DNA of 64,000 nucleotides from Nemertoderma westbladi (lineage: Eukaryota > Xenacoelomorpha > Nemertodermatida > Nemertodermatidae), in contig JAUCBJ010009053.1 in the NCBI GenBank assembly GCA_032718475.1, forward strand, positions 1 through 64,000, read 5' to 3'. This document shows positions 12,370 through 23,851 of this stretch, piece by piece; positions within the stretch are counted from its first letter, which is position 1; each line of letters opens with the position of its first letter. The notes under the pieces were generated by a model. The model searched no databases. It had not been told where the DNA came from and was given only the letters and a program-made list of their open reading frames with translations. Both the position numbers and the translations under genes were made by a program.

Positions 12370-12592
12370 CAAAAATTACACAGCTGTATTAGTGTATTCC
12401 CCATCCCTATTCCATTATAGTTTTTAATTAGTTCAAGTGATTTGCTTTAAGAAATGTGTTTTTAATTGATCTAGAAACGTCCGCCCATCTCTCCACACTC
12501 TATACTTCCAGCTCCCCATCATCCCTGCATTGGGTTGGGTGAATTCTTGGCCCGCAGGTATTCATAGCCCGCAGGTATTCATAGCCCACGAC

Positions 12593-13865
12593 TAGAGTTG
12601 AAACAGAGACCTGTCACTGATCTCTGTTCTCTGGATTCTCCGGGCTATTTTTTGGTCTCTGGATAGGTCTCTGGTTCCCGGGTATTGAAAACAGACATTT
12701 TACCCAGAGATCAGTGATTTTACAAATTAGAAATAGATATTTAAAAATAGATCGTGTACAACACAAAATGTGAAATGAAGATTATTTTTCACAAATTTTT
12801 TACAATTAATTATTTCTTTAATTTTTAACTATTTTTCATACACCACTTCAACACAATTATATATATTTACTTTTACACTATTTCTATTTCTAATAAATGT
12901 ACCGATAATCTTCTATTTAATTAATTTAAGGTGCGTTTAATTTTAAGTTAAATTAGCACCTAAAGGTCGTTCTTATTTAAGGATAAGGGCGCTTAATTTG
13001 AACACCGATAATGTTTAAAAGTGAAAGAAAGGGCTGATCTCCATTCAACTTGTTATAGGATAAATAATATGACGACCAAATGGAGAGAATGAGCGTAACG
13101 AGGCTTGTAAATGAGGAGAGTAGAGTACTATACCTGGGTGCACTAAGTATTCGTAAATTACTAAGTTTATAGTATATTGAAATGTATATGATTTGAACAA
13201 TTGTAAAATAAGTGTCGCAGTGTCCGAGTGGATACGGCGCCTGAACTGCTTACACAATAGTGTTTGGTGGCGCAGGTTCGAATCCGACTAAAGGCTGTAG
13301 AAATTTCGCACTGTTGTGTCCCTAGGCAAGACACTTTAGACATTAGCGCCTACGCCAACCCAGCGGTATAATGGGAACCTGACTTTGCTGGGGTAATGAT
13401 AATAAAAGCGCTTTGAGTATGCTGAGCGTAGAAAAGCGCTATATAAATAACCAATATTATTATTATTAAGTGCATTTAATTAACAAAGTACCGTTACCTA
13501 TGGCGCAAAAGAAATTTATGTAACATATTACTAACAATAACAAAATAAGAACGAATTAATAAACAAATAACCAAATTAATATTAATTAAGCCCCCCAACC
13601 TGTACGAGCGCTTATTTTCTTACAATGGGTAAGTAAGTAAGGGTTGGAATGAGTTGGATTTACTTGACTGAAATTGAACCATAGAAAAATAGTTCTAAGG
13701 CCGTATGTACCTGTTTGTGCTATAGGGGAGTAATCAAATTGTAAGTAGAAAAATAAGCAAAGTCTCTGATCTCTGGCTCTGGTCTCCGGTATTTTTCAAA
13801 ATAATTCTCCGGGTAGGGCTCTGGTTTACCGGGATTAAGAAAAACAGGTCTCTGTTTCAACTCTA
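12593..13865. mobile_element. Nonautonomous hAT-type DNA transposon
   Basis: Terminal inverted repeats start TAGAGTTGAAACAGAGACCT at 12593 and end with the exact reverse complement of that block at 13865. Both ends are flanked by the same 8-bp sequence CCCACGAC (12585-12592 and 13866-13873). An 8-bp target duplication and a TAG-G-type terminus are hallmarks of the hAT superfamily. Subterminal CTCTGGT/GATCTCTG motifs recur near both ends. No transposase frame exists, so it would depend on a partner in trans. It carries a SINE at 13212-13470. Confidence 0.75.
13212..13470 (+). mobile_element. tRNA-derived SINE
   Basis: The head resembles a class II (Ser/Leu-like) tRNA: A-box-like TGTCCGAGTGG near 13230, a long variable region, and a perfect B box GGTTCGAATCC near 13275. 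A conserved-looking body follows (CCTAGGCAAGACACTTTA, then AGCGCTATATAAATAACC), ending in an (ATT)n tail at about 13455-13470. This is the structure of a tRNA-headed SINE with a central domain of the type shared among many marine invertebrates. It lies inside the hAT element. It is not a functional tRNA gene. Confidence 0.75.
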
Positions 13866-13873
13866 CCCACGAC

Positions 13874-14040
13874 CAAGGATGTTATTACGTTACGTTACGG
13901 TATCTTTTCAGGAATACCGTAGCTCAATATTTGTCCGTAACGTAAACTATAACGTCTTAGATTTTTCAATACCGTAACGTAATTTTACTGTATATTTTTA
14001 CCGTAAACCGTAACGTAATAGCGTAATATTGGTTTTAGCT
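13874..14040. mobile_element. TTACG-rich repeat element, copy 1
   Basis: Starts CAAGGATGTTATTACGTTAC and contains many CCGTAACGTAA / TTACGTTACGG blocks in both orientations, ending near ACCGTAACGTAATAGCG. An inverted relative lies at 18452-18608 and ends AACATCCTTG. The TTACG-rich termini resemble those of small nonautonomous hAT-like elements, but no clear target duplication was found. Confidence 0.4.
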
Positions 14041-14712
14041 ACCAAGCAATCATTTTGGACAAAAAAAAGGTAAATCTTTCGACAAAAAACTTTCACTTGA
14101 ACGTTCTAGCTAATTCAATATAAAGTTAAATGCTTTTATGTTTTGTTTGTCTGTACTCGGTATCCTTATAGCCAGCTTCCTGGTCCCCCTATCAATATTG
14201 CCAAAAACTAATTATACGGCGCATTTATTCAGTATAGGCTGCTTAACAAGTACAACAACACAAAGATAACATAAACTACATAATCTATAACTATATGATA
14301 CATGACCTAAATAATAGTTTGATGACTCGACAAATTAATCTGTTTAGAGTTTCAGCAATACAGTGCGACATTATTTCTCATGTCTCTACGCCATACATTT
14401 TACTATAAGTATATCCAGTAGGTCACCGCGTCATTATTAGGTTGTTCTAGAAAGTTTGAGTTCATAACTACAAATAATTCCGAGTTCAAATAAATAAGTA
14501 AAGGCTAAGCAGGATAAACGGACATTAAGGTAAGCAGGATCCCATCTCTGGATCGCCAGGATCCCATCTCTGGATCGCCAGGATCCCATCTCTCCTCTCG
14601 CGAACTAATGTCCTAACTAAGTATCGCACCGCAGTAGCATTACTGCGTCAATAATATCGGTGCTCAACCGATACGACGGAGTTCATCCAAAAGGGACCTG
14701 TGAGGCCGGAAA
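14041..14712. other. Intronic sequence, no gene seen
   Basis: AT-rich intron. A short triple repeat of GGATCCCATCTCTGGATCGC lies at about 14536-14600. No coding frame or RNA gene was recognised. Confidence 0.5.
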
Positions 14713-15034
14713 ATATTCGCTCAACGCTTACTTCGGTGACTGGTGAAGGGCCGTGTTCGCTCAACGCTTACTTCGGTGACTGGTGAAGGGCCGTGTTCGC
14801 TCAACGCTTACTTCGGTGACTGGTGAAGGGCCGTGTTCGCTCAACGCTTACTTCGGTGACTGGTGAAGGGCCGTGTTCGCTCAACGCTTACTTCAGTGAC
14901 TGGTGAAGGGCCGTGTTCGCTCAACGCTTACTTCGGTGACTGGTGAAGGGCCGTGTTCGCTCAACGCTTACTTCAGTGACTGGTGAAGGGCCGTGTTCGC
15001 TCAACGCTTACTTCAGTGACTGGTAAAGGGCCGT
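14713..15034. repeat. 40-bp minisatellite, 8 copies
   Basis: Eight nearly perfect copies of a 40-bp unit, TTCGCTCAACGCTTACTTCG then GTGACTGGTGAAGGGCCGTG, differing only at a G/A in CTTCGGTGAC and one base in the last copy. It is unrelated in sequence to the 40-bp array at 1148-8086. Confidence 0.95.
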
Positions 15035-15134
15035 GCACAATAATGATGTCACGGTCGAAGGGAGGGGGGGTTGCAATTTTGTGACAATTTGTGACATGGC
15101 GAGAGGGGGTGGTAGATATACTTCTATACAATAG

Positions 15135-15338
15135 CCCTTTAGTGAACAAATAAAATACATAACACCAACATCAACAGCCAAAGTGAAATCTATGCAAGTA
15201 ATCGCGAATCGAGGTGATGAAGTATTAATAAGTCTAAGTGGCGATAAAGATGAAGAACACCACATTGATTGGGTAGATAAGGGCGAGGTAGAGTTAGACC
15301 CAGGAAGTGGAACAATAGTCGGCACATTGACTGGGTAG
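15135..15338 (+). pseudogene. Candidate orphan coding exon feeding the 62-bp array
   Basis: After an acceptor-like ATACAATAG a 67-codon frame runs to a TAG at 15336. It begins PFSEQIKYITPTSTAKVKSM and continues with GDEVLISLSGDKDEEHHIDW. Its composition is protein-like and unlike the repeats. Its last third is the first unit of the 62-bp array. I do not recognise the family. It is not a usable WBP11 cassette: exon 8189-8345 ends in phase 1, and joining that to 15135 gives an immediate stop. It may be a captured or relict exon, or a nested gene. No matching donor was identified. Confidence 0.3.
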
Positions 15339-18227
15339 ATAAGGACGAGGTAGAGTTAGACCCAGGAAGTGGAACAATAGTCGGCACATTGACTGGGTAG
15401 ATAAGGACGAGGTAGAGTTAGACCCAGGAAGTGGCACAATAGTCGGCACATTGACTGGGTAGATAAGGACGAGGTAGAGTTAGACCCAGGAAGTGGAACA
15501 ATAGTCGGCACATTGACTGGGTAGATAAGGACGAGGTAGAGTTAGACCCAGGAAGTGGAACAATAGTCGGCACATTGATTGGGTAGATAAGGACGAGGTA
15601 GACTTAGACCTAGGAAGTGGAACAATAGTCGGCACATTGACTGGGTAGATAAGGACGAGGTAGAGTTAGACCTAGGAAGTGGAACAATAGTCGGCACATT
15701 GACTGGGTAGATAAGGACGAGGTAGAGTTAGACCCAGGAAGTGGCACAATAGTCGGCACATTGACTGGGTAGATAAGGACGAGGTAGAGTTAGACCCAGG
15801 AAGTGGAACAATAGTCGGCACATTGACTGGGTAGATAAGGACGAGGTAGAGTTAGACCCAGGAAGTGGAACAATAGTCGGCACATTGACTGGGTAGATAA
15901 GGACGAGGTAGAGTTAGACCCAGGAAGTGGAACAATAGTCGGCACATTGACTGGGTAGATAAGGACGAGGTAGAGTTAGACCCAGGAAGTGGCACAATAG
16001 TCGGCACATTGACTGGGTAGATAAGGACGAGGTAGAGTTAGACCCAGGAAGTGGCACAATAGTCGGCACATTGACTGGGTAGATAAGGACGAGGTAGAGT
16101 TAGACCCAGGAAGTGGCACAATAGTCGGCACATTGACTGGGTAGATAAGGACGAGGTAGAGTTAGACCCAGGAAGTGGCACAATAGTCGGCACATTGACT
16201 GGGTAGATAAGGACGAGGTAGAGTTAGACCCAGGAAGTGGCACAATAGTCGGCACATTGACTGGGTAGATAAGGACGAGGTAGAGTTAGACCCAGGAAGT
16301 GGCACAATAGTCGGCACATTGACTGGGTAGATAAGGACGAGGTAGAGTTAGACCCAGGAAGTGGAACAATAGTCGGCACATTGACTGGGTAGATAAGGAC
16401 GAGGTAGAGTTAGACCCAGGAAGTGGAACAATAGTCGGCACATTGACTGGGTAGATAAGGACGAGGTAGAGTTAGACCCAGGAAGTGGAACAATAGTCGG
16501 CACATTGACTGGGTAGATAAGGACGAGGTAGAGTTAGACCCAGGAAGTGGCACAATAGTCGGCACATTGACTGGGTAGATAAGGACGAGGTAGAGTTAGA
16601 CCCAGGAAGTGGTACAATAGTCGGCACATTGACTGGGTAGATAAGGACGAGGTAGAGTTAGACCCAGGAAGTGGCACAATAGTCGGCACATTGACTGGGT
16701 AGATAAGGACGAGGTAGAGTTAGACCCAGGAAGTGGAACAATAGTCGGCACATTGACTGGGTAGATAAGGACGAGGTAGAGTTAGACCCAGGAAGTGGTA
16801 CAATAGTCGGCACATTGACTGGGTAGATAAGGACGAGGTAGAGTTAGACCCAGGAAGTGGAACAATAGTCGGCACATTGACTGGGTAGATAAGGACGAGG
16901 TAGAGTTAGACCCAGGAAGTGGCACAATAGTCGGCACATTGACTGGGTAGATAAGGACGAGGTAGAGTTAGACCCAGGAAGTGGAACAATAGTCGGCACA
17001 TTGACTGGGTAGATAAGGACGAGGTAGAGTTAGACCCAGGAAGTGGAACAATAGTCGGCACATTGACTGGGTAGATAAGGACGAGGTAGAGTTAGACCCA
17101 GGAAGTGGAACAATAGTCGGCACATTGACTGGGTAGATAAGGACGAGGTAGAGTTAGACCCAGGAAGTGGCACAATAGTCGGCACATTGACTGGGTAGAT
17201 AAGGACGAGGTAGAGTTAGACCCAGGAAGTGGCACAATAGTCGGCACATTGACTGGGTAGATAAGGACGAGGTAGAGTTAGACCCAGGAAGTGGAACAAT
17301 AGTCGGCACATTGACTGGGTAGATAAGGACGAAGTAGAGTTAGACCCAGGAAGTGGCACAATAGTCGGCACATTGACTGGGTAGATAAGGACGAGGTAGA
17401 GTTAGACCCAGGAAGTGGCACAATAGTCGGCACATTGACTGGGTAGATAAGGACGAGGTAGAGTTATACCCAGGAAGTGGCACAATAGTCGGCACATTGA
17501 CTGGGTAGATAAGGACGAGGTAGAGTTAGACCCAGGAAGTGGCACAATAGTCGGCACATTGACTGGGTAGATAAGGACGAGGTAGAGTTAGACCCAGGAA
17601 GTGGAACAATAGTCGGCACATTGACTGGGTAGATAAGGACGAGGTAGAGTTAGACCTAGGAAGTGGAACAATAGTCGGCACATTGATTGGGTAGATAAGG
17701 ACGAGGTAGAGTTAGACCCAGGAAGTGGAACAATAGTCGGCACATTGACTGGGTAGATAAGGACGAGGTAGAGTTAGACCCAGGAAGTGGAACAATAGTC
17801 GGCACATTGACTGGGTAGATAAGGACGAGGTAGAGTTAGACCCAGGAAGTGGCACAATAGTCGGCACATTGACTGGGTAGATAAGGACGAGGTAGAGTTA
17901 GACCCAGGAAGTGGAACAATAGTCGGCACATTGACTGGGTAGATAAGGACGAGGTAGAGTTAGACCCAGGAAGTGGAACAATAGTCGGCACATTGACTGG
18001 GTAGATAAGGACGAGGTAGAGTTAGACCCAGGAAGTGGAACAATAGTCGGCACATTGACTGGGTAGATAAGGACGAGGTAGAGTTAGACCCAGGAAGTGG
18101 AACAATAGTCGGCACATTGACTGGGTAGATAAGGACGAGGTAGAGTTAGACCCAGGAAGTGGAACAATAGTCGGCACATTGACTGGGTAGATAAGGACGA
18201 GGTAGAGTTAGACCCAGGAAGTGGCAC
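15262..18227. repeat. 62-bp minisatellite, about 48 copies
   Basis: Highly homogeneous tandem array of a 62-bp unit (GGCACATTGACTGGGTAGAT, AAGGACGAGGTAGAGTTAGA, CCCAGGAAGTGGMACAATAG, TC). The main variation is A/C/T in GTGG[A/C/T]ACAATAG. The first unit overlaps the candidate exon at 15135-15338. The period is not a multiple of three, so the array cannot encode a continuous repeat protein. Confidence 0.95.
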
Positions 18228-18451
18228 AGTAGTCGATCGTATACCTGATGCGTTTCCAGTGATCGATGTCGAAACTCAGATGTCGTATAGTCATTGTGTA
18301 CAGCTGAATTAATGAAGTATTAATTGCCATTTGGTATTAATAACATAATAAGTTCATTGCAATTTCAAAACATTGAAACTATAATTTTCAGATTTTTAGA
18401 CAAAAATAGGATGAAACTTTAAATATCTCTTTGTGGTCCTATGGAATCTGA
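18228..18451. other. Intronic spacer between the 62-bp array and a TTACG element
   Basis: Short unique sequence containing the degenerate end of the 62-bp array and AT-rich intron. No gene was recognised. Confidence 0.4.
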
Positions 18452-18608
18452 ACCGGTTATTACGTTACGGTATTTTCGGTAAAACGCAATTATTTTTTTC
18501 GGAATACAGTAACGTAACGTAATTTGGAAATTATTCCGTAATGTAATATCGTAACGTAAAGAGTTAAGTTTTTCAACCGTAACGTAACGTAACGTAAAAC
18601 ATCCTTGC
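18452..18608. mobile_element. TTACG-rich repeat element, copy 2 (inverted)
   Basis: Runs from CCGGTTATTACGTTACGG to CGTAACGTAAAACATCCTTG. The right end, read on the - strand (CAAGGATGTTTTACGTTACG), matches the left end of copy 1 at 13874. It is probably the same small element family in opposite orientation. Confidence 0.4.
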
Positions 18609-18676
18609 CCGCGAGTTAGTAAAGGAGCAGGTTTCAGAGGCGTGTTGGGGGAACCAAAACAATAAACGTTATTGTT

Positions 18677-19014
18677 TTGCGGGCTAAGAATACCCACGGG
18701 CTAAGAATACCCACGGGCTAAGAATACCCACGGGCTAAGAATACCCACGGGCTAAGAATACCCACGGGCTAAGAATACCCACGGGCTAAGAATACCCACG
18801 GGCTAAGAATACCCACGGGCTAAGAATACCCACGGGCTAAGAATACCCACGGGTTAAGAATACCCATGGGCTAAGAATACTTGCGGGCTAAGAATACCCA
18901 CGGGCTAAGAATACCCACGGGCTAAGAATACTCGCGGGCTAAGAATACTCGCGGGCTAAGAATACCCACGGGCTAAGAATACCCACGGGCTAAGAATACT
19001 CGCGGGCTAAGAAT
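18677..19014. repeat. 17-bp minisatellite, about 20 copies
   Basis: Unit GGGCTAAGAATACCCAC, with GCGGGCTAAGAATACTC variants toward the right end. Two related units in reverse complement (CCCGCAGGTATTCATAG) occur at about 12551-12590, directly beside the hAT element, which suggests a shared older repeat. Confidence 0.9.
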
Positions 19015-20330
19015 TCTTGAGACCCTGCATTGCTGGACCCTGCAGTACTTGGCCGTCTTTAACCACTCGCAACAATGAAAGGGTTGTGTATTAACCATGA
19101 ACCATCACGACCACAATGATTAATTATACACGCTAACTACTAATTTAGGTAGGACATATATTAGCTTGCTTATAGTTTATCTCGCAAAATGATTAGCTGA
19201 GTATTTGATCCTGATTCTTTATAGAATATTTAGCTAAATAATTTCGTTGAGGTGTTGGTTGACATGATAAATTAATATTTCAGTATCAATACTATCGGCA
19301 TAAACGGTAAGTTTTATATTTCTTACAAATTTGGTCGCCTCCACGCCTAAAATATATAATCTCGTAACTGAGCCTCGTGCTGCGCGAAGGTCCCACCAAC
19401 GTGTTGGTATATGTTTTCTCTACTCGAATAAATAACTTAAAGATGTCGGAAACTTCTAGAATGAAACTGTTTTCTGGACAACATTCTGTATTATAATGTT
19501 GTAATTTCTGTAAAAAAAACCCACAAAGTGTGGCATCCTGTAGGACGAGCGCAACGAGGGTACAGGAATAAATATTTGGAATATTTATTAATTTTGAATT
19601 TTTTTTGTTTTAATATTTTTATTAATTATTTATATTATTATTAATTAACTCACATAACACTTTGTTATGTGAGTTAGTTATTGTTATGTGTGTTATATTT
19701 TTTTCCTGTTTCGCTTTCATTATTACTTAACATTAATGGTGGGGGGGGGGGGGGGGGGGTGGGGGTACCCCGTTTTACGACAACTCGTGGTTTTGCACTG
19801 TTTTTGGGATTCAATTTGGATTGTAAGTGCCCAAGATCTCTTCCGACACGTGTGACTGAACATTTTAAATTTTAGTTAATTCTTGTGGTTATGTTTTAAA
19901 CCCTAAAGCTTCTGCAGTTTTAATTCTGGTAACATAAAAGTTTTTTCATACAGCAAAGGTGTGCAACATATCTATCAGATGAATTTAAATGATAATAAGT
20001 CTGTGCCGCTAGGGGGCGCTGCTAAAAGTGCCATTTTTAAGTTATAAACGAGTATTTAATATTAATAACTAATTATTCCAAAAAGTAGTCCGATAATTTT
20101 TCCACAATCACAATCTAGACATTCAGTGAAAATTTCAGATAATTTCATCATTTAAGGAAATGTATCATAACTCGTAAAATAAATCCGTTATTCAGCCGTT
20201 ATTCAGCCGTTATCAGATTTGAAATCTCCGTTAAATTTCCCATCCTAAACCAATAAAAAATAAATGTTCAAAATTTTTCCGAAAATCCATCGCTCCATCG
20301 CGTTATATCATCTCCCCTTTATTTTTCCAG
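19015..20330. other. End of the WBP11 intron before exon 20331
   Basis: AT-rich intron with a 20-bp G-run near 19740-19760, a GTTATGTGAGTTAGTTATTG stretch near 19665, and short T and TA tracts. No coding frame or RNA gene was recognised. It ends in the polypyrimidine tract and acceptor TTTATTTTTCCAG at 20318-20330. Confidence 0.5.
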
Positions 20331-20546
20331 TCGCCGCTGATATTTCGGATATTCCGTTACCTGGACAACAACCATACCACGGTATACTGAAACGCCCCCT
20401 AGCGGGAGATGTGGAGGAGGACAGACGGAAACGCCCCCCTGGCCCCCCCGTCGGCCCCCCTCCACGTAAACGACGCCCCCCAGCGGCCCCCGAAGAGTCC
20501 GAAGATAACGAAGGTGAAGACGAAATCGGCAGCGCTGCCGAGGAAG
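20331..20546 (+). CDS. WBP11: WBP11 internal exon, DIPLPG / proline-rich segment
   Basis: Follows the acceptor TTTTTCCAG and completes a valine codon with the last base of exon 8189-8345. It encodes AADISDIPLPGQQPYHGILK, then a basic-proline block (KRPPGPPVGPPPRKRRPPAAP) and an acidic end (EDNEGEDEIGSAAEEG). The DIPLPG...ILK motif is diagnostic for WBP11, where it follows the IPLP motif of the previous exon. The proline-rich stretch belongs to the segment that in this family contacts WW domains. The donor is GAGGAAG|GTAAGG in phase 1, joining to 20841 after a 294-bp intron that contains no other gene. Confidence 0.9.
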
Positions 20547-20840
20547 GTAAGGGGTTGCTTGGCAACGCGACTCACGAATTACATTTTATTTAATTGATTA
20601 CAATTTATATTTATTAAATGATTATAATTAAATATGCGGTGATTTACTAATAATTGTAGCTAAATGGTATAGAACAATAATTATTTCTATATTATTTGAC
20701 AATCTGATTCAACGACAACATTTCTGTCTCCGGACTTCTGTCTCCATATGTTGTGCAGCATTATATGGCCTCCACATCTCCACATTATTTGTTACAGTTA
20801 CTTTATTGCTCCGAGGATATCTTTATTTACCCCCTTTCAG

Positions 20841-21664
20841 ATATTCTCCCTCCCGGCGTCTCTCAGACAGACTACGACGACCAGCAGCTGTCGGACACCG
20901 ACTACGACCCCGCGAAACTCTCGGACGACGACGATGACGACGGTAAACCCATAGAGGATGTCGGGGATACGTCGTGGACCGGTCGTAAGGTCACCGTGCT
21001 GGAGGCCAGGATGCTGCGACTAGCGGGACAGACCATACCGGAAACCGCAGTCCTACAGCCCGGCGAGACACCCGCACTGGTCGCTATGGAAACCCCGGTT
21101 GCTAGGGATCGCCTCCCGGTTGCCACGGAGACTCGGGAGCCGGGGCCACCGGGAGACGATGGCGACGGTCTACCGGGGAGCCTCAGCATCGCCGATATTC
21201 CGACCCCGGTCGGTCGCCCCCCCGCCCCCGGCCTCCGCCCCCCCGCCCCCGGCCTCCGCCCCCCAGGCCCCCCTCCTAGGTTCCCCGGCGGATTCCCCCG
21301 CCCGCCCCCGGGACCGCCCCCTGGGTTGCCCCCTCGCTTCCCCCTTCTGCCCCCTCGACTGGCCCCCTCTGTACTCTCGGCCCCTCCGTTGATGGCCTCG
21401 CGCCCCCCTGCGGCGCCTGCCGTTATTGAGCGGCGTCCGACTCTCATAGAGGCGGCGCCCCGTATTACCCGCGAATCGGTCACTAAGTTTGTTCCCCCGC
21501 AGCTGCGGGTAAGACGAGCTCCGAATCGCTCTACAAATAAAACCCCATCCCAACCCGCAGTCACTCAGACGAATTCCGTAGCTGTCAGAAAAGCGATTTC
21601 TAATGTTCCAACTAAAGATGAGGTTTACAATGAATTTATGAAAGAAATGGACAATTTATTATGA
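20841..21664 (+). CDS. WBP11: WBP11 terminal coding exon
   Basis: Starts after CCCCCTTTCAG in phase 1 and ends at TGA 21662-21664, giving about 274 codons. Features in order: an acidic run (DDDDDDGKPIED), the motif TVLEARMLRLAGQTIPE (family equivalent: LxPLQxMMLRMAGQEIPE), a long PPGPPP-type proline-rich region at about 21210-21380, VLSAPP, the KFVPPQLRVRR motif, and the C-terminal box TKDEVYNEFMKEMDNLL. All of these occur in the same order in vertebrate WBP11, so the identification is firm. The GC-rich, proline-rich part gives long shadow frames on both strands. No AATAAA is obvious just downstream. The gene is a general splicing factor whose own introns are full of duplicated splice-site sequence. 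Confidence 0.93.
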
Positions 21665-21980
21665 TAATATAATGAGTCGGACTATTTGCTCATCATTGTG
21701 TCAGTTATATAAAGTAGCACATTATGTGATCAGCGACGCCCACGCAATAACTTATTATGAAGTATTATGAAGGAAATATTATGAAGCAATATAATTAATT
21801 ATTAGCTGACTTAGATGGGGGGAGGGGGGGGGATTGTGTCAGATAAGGGTGGGAATGTTTTGTAGCTTGGATTCCTCTGGGGAGTATAATTCTAGGGGGG
21901 TCGCACTGGAAATATGACGTCACACTTTGTGCGTAATCCCAGGCCAAACGGCCTAAGGAAATGCTTGTTTTACATTTGTC
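21665..21980. other. WBP11 3' flank
   Basis: Noncoding sequence after the WBP11 stop, with a tandem AAGTATTATGAAGGAAATAT-like stretch near 21760 and a G-run near 21817-21832. It presumably contains the WBP11 3' UTR. No canonical AATAAA was found. Confidence 0.4.
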
Positions 21981-23568
21981 TCTATGTAACACCCACACCC
22001 TACAGTCTCTATGTAACACCCACACCCTACAGTCTCTATGTAACACCCACACCCTACAGTCTCTATGTAACACCCACGCCCTACAGTCTCTATGTAACAC
22101 CTAGCCCTACAGTCTCTATGTAACACCCACACCCTACAGTCTCTATGTAACACCTACACCCTACAGTCTCTATGTAACACCCACACCCTACAGTCTCTAT
22201 GTAACACCCACACCCTACAGTCTCTATGTAACACCCACACCCTACAGTCTCTATGTAACACCTACACCCTACAGTCTATGTAACACCTACACCCTACAGT
22301 CTCTATGTAACACCCACACCCTACAGTCTCTATGTAACACCCACACCCTACAGTCTCTATGTAACACCCACACCCTACAGTCTCTATGTAACACCCACAC
22401 CCTACAGTCTCTATGTAACACCCACACCCTAAAGTCTCTATGTAACACCCACACCCTACAGTCTCTATGAAACACCTACGCCCTACAGTCTCTATGTAAC
22501 ACCCACACCCTACAGTCTCTATGTAACACCCACACCCTACAGTCTCTATGTAACACCCACGCCCTACAGTCTCTATGTAACACCCACACCCTACAGTCTC
22601 TATGTAACACCCAAACCCTACAGTCTATATGTAACACCCACGCCCTACAGTCTCTATGTAACACCCACACCCTACAGTCTCTATGTAACACCTACGCCCT
22701 ACAGTCTCTATGTAACACCCACACCCTACAGTCTCTATGTAACACCTACGCCCTACAGTCTCTATGTAACACCCACACCCTACAGTCTCTATGTAACACC
22801 CACACCCTACAGTCTCTATGTAACACCCACACCCTACAGTCTCTATGTAACACCTACGCCCTAAAGTCTCTATGTAACACCCACACCCTACAGTCTCTAT
22901 GCAACACCCACACCCTACAGTCTCTATGTAACACCCACACCCTACAGTCTCTATGTAACACCCACACCCTACAGTCTCTATGTAACACCCACACCCTACA
23001 GTCTATGTAACACCTACGCCCTAAAGTCTCTATGTAACACCCACACCCTACAGTCTCTATGTAACACCCACGCCCTACAGTCTCTATGTAACACCCACGC
23101 CCTACAGTCTCTATGTAACACCCACACCCTACAGTCTCTATGTAACACCCACACCCTACAGTCTCTATGTAACACCCACACCCTACAGTCTCTATGTAAC
23201 ACCTACGCCCTACAGTCTCTATGTAACACCCACACCCTACAGTCTCTATGTAACACCTACGCCCTACAGTCTCTATGTAACACCTACGCCCTACAGTCTC
23301 TCTACAGTCTCTATGTAACACCCACACCCTACAGTCTCTATGTAACACCCACACCCTACAGTTTCTATGTAACACCCACACCCTACAGTCTCTATGTAAC
23401 ACCCACACCCTACAGTCTCTATGTAACACCCACACCCTACAGTTTCTATGTAACACCCACACCCTACAGTCTCTATGTAACACCCACACCCTACAGTCTC
23501 TATGTAACACCCACACCCTACAGTCTCTATGTAACACCCACACCCTACAGTCTCTATGTAACACCCGA
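21981..23568. repeat. 27-bp minisatellite, about 58 copies
   Basis: Unit GTCTCTATGTAACACCCACA plus CCCTACA, with C/T and A/G variants (CACCTACGCCC) and occasional 2-bp or longer deletions. The 27-bp period is nine codons, so the - strand reads as open repeats of VLHRDCRVW. These are not genes. It lies between the 3' ends of WBP11 (+) and the galectin gene (-). Confidence 0.95.
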
Positions 23569-23653
23569 CAATATTTAATACGTTAAAAGGAGTTGATTAA
23601 ATTAACAGATATAATAAGGACCCCGACACCAGCATGTCTCTTTGCTTCCAGTT

Positions 23654-23851
23654 TTAGAAATAGTTGTAGAGTAGATCATGAGGAATAAAGCACTCATCCC
23701 TCTTGCTCACACTGACACTGTAACTTGCCACGTCTAAATTCGTTTCGAAACAATTGTACTTGGTTTTTTTAGCCAGTCTCACTGGGAAACTCCCCGCAGG
23801 CACTCCATTCACTTTTGTTTCAAAGTCGCCATTTGTTAAACATATCTCCAC
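23654..23851 (-). CDS. Galectin terminal exon (C-terminal strands of the CRD)
   Basis: Read on the - strand, the exon follows the acceptor TTTACAG, starts with GTG GAG ATA TGT in phase 0 and stops at TAA 23656-23654. It encodes VEICLTNGDFETKVNGVPAG then SFPVRL and a CFETNLDVASYSV segment. This fits the last beta-strands of a galectin carbohydrate-recognition domain (pattern F-x-V-x-VNG ... F-x-x-R ... L-x-V-x-SY). It joins in phase to the core exon at 33889 (FPIGSTIK|VEICL). Its closest relative in the window is exon 34351-34568, which carries the same VNG-G-FPVRL pattern, showing an internal duplication. The 23-residue tail after the domain contains one cysteine and is not recognised. Confidence 0.75.
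   Translation of the reverse strand: MEICLTNGDFETKVNGVPAGSFPVRLAKKTKYNCFETNLDVASYSVSVSKRDECFIPHDLLYNYF

Noticed and set aside
13212-13300. Functional tRNA gene
   Set aside because: Box A and B are present, but the acceptor arms do not pair convincingly and the sequence continues into a SINE body and tail.
15135-15338. Alternative WBP11 cassette exon
   Set aside because: Joining it to the phase-1 donor at 8345 gives an immediate stop (GCC CTT TAG), and the direct join 8345-20331 already restores the family spacing.
20308-21564. Long - strand and alternate-frame ORFs over WBP11
   Set aside because: Shadows of the GC-rich, proline-coding exons; the + strand frame has all family motifs in order.
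21795-23564. HRDCRVWVL-repeat frames
   Set aside because: By-product of the 27-bp period, with no start context and no conserved non-repeat part.
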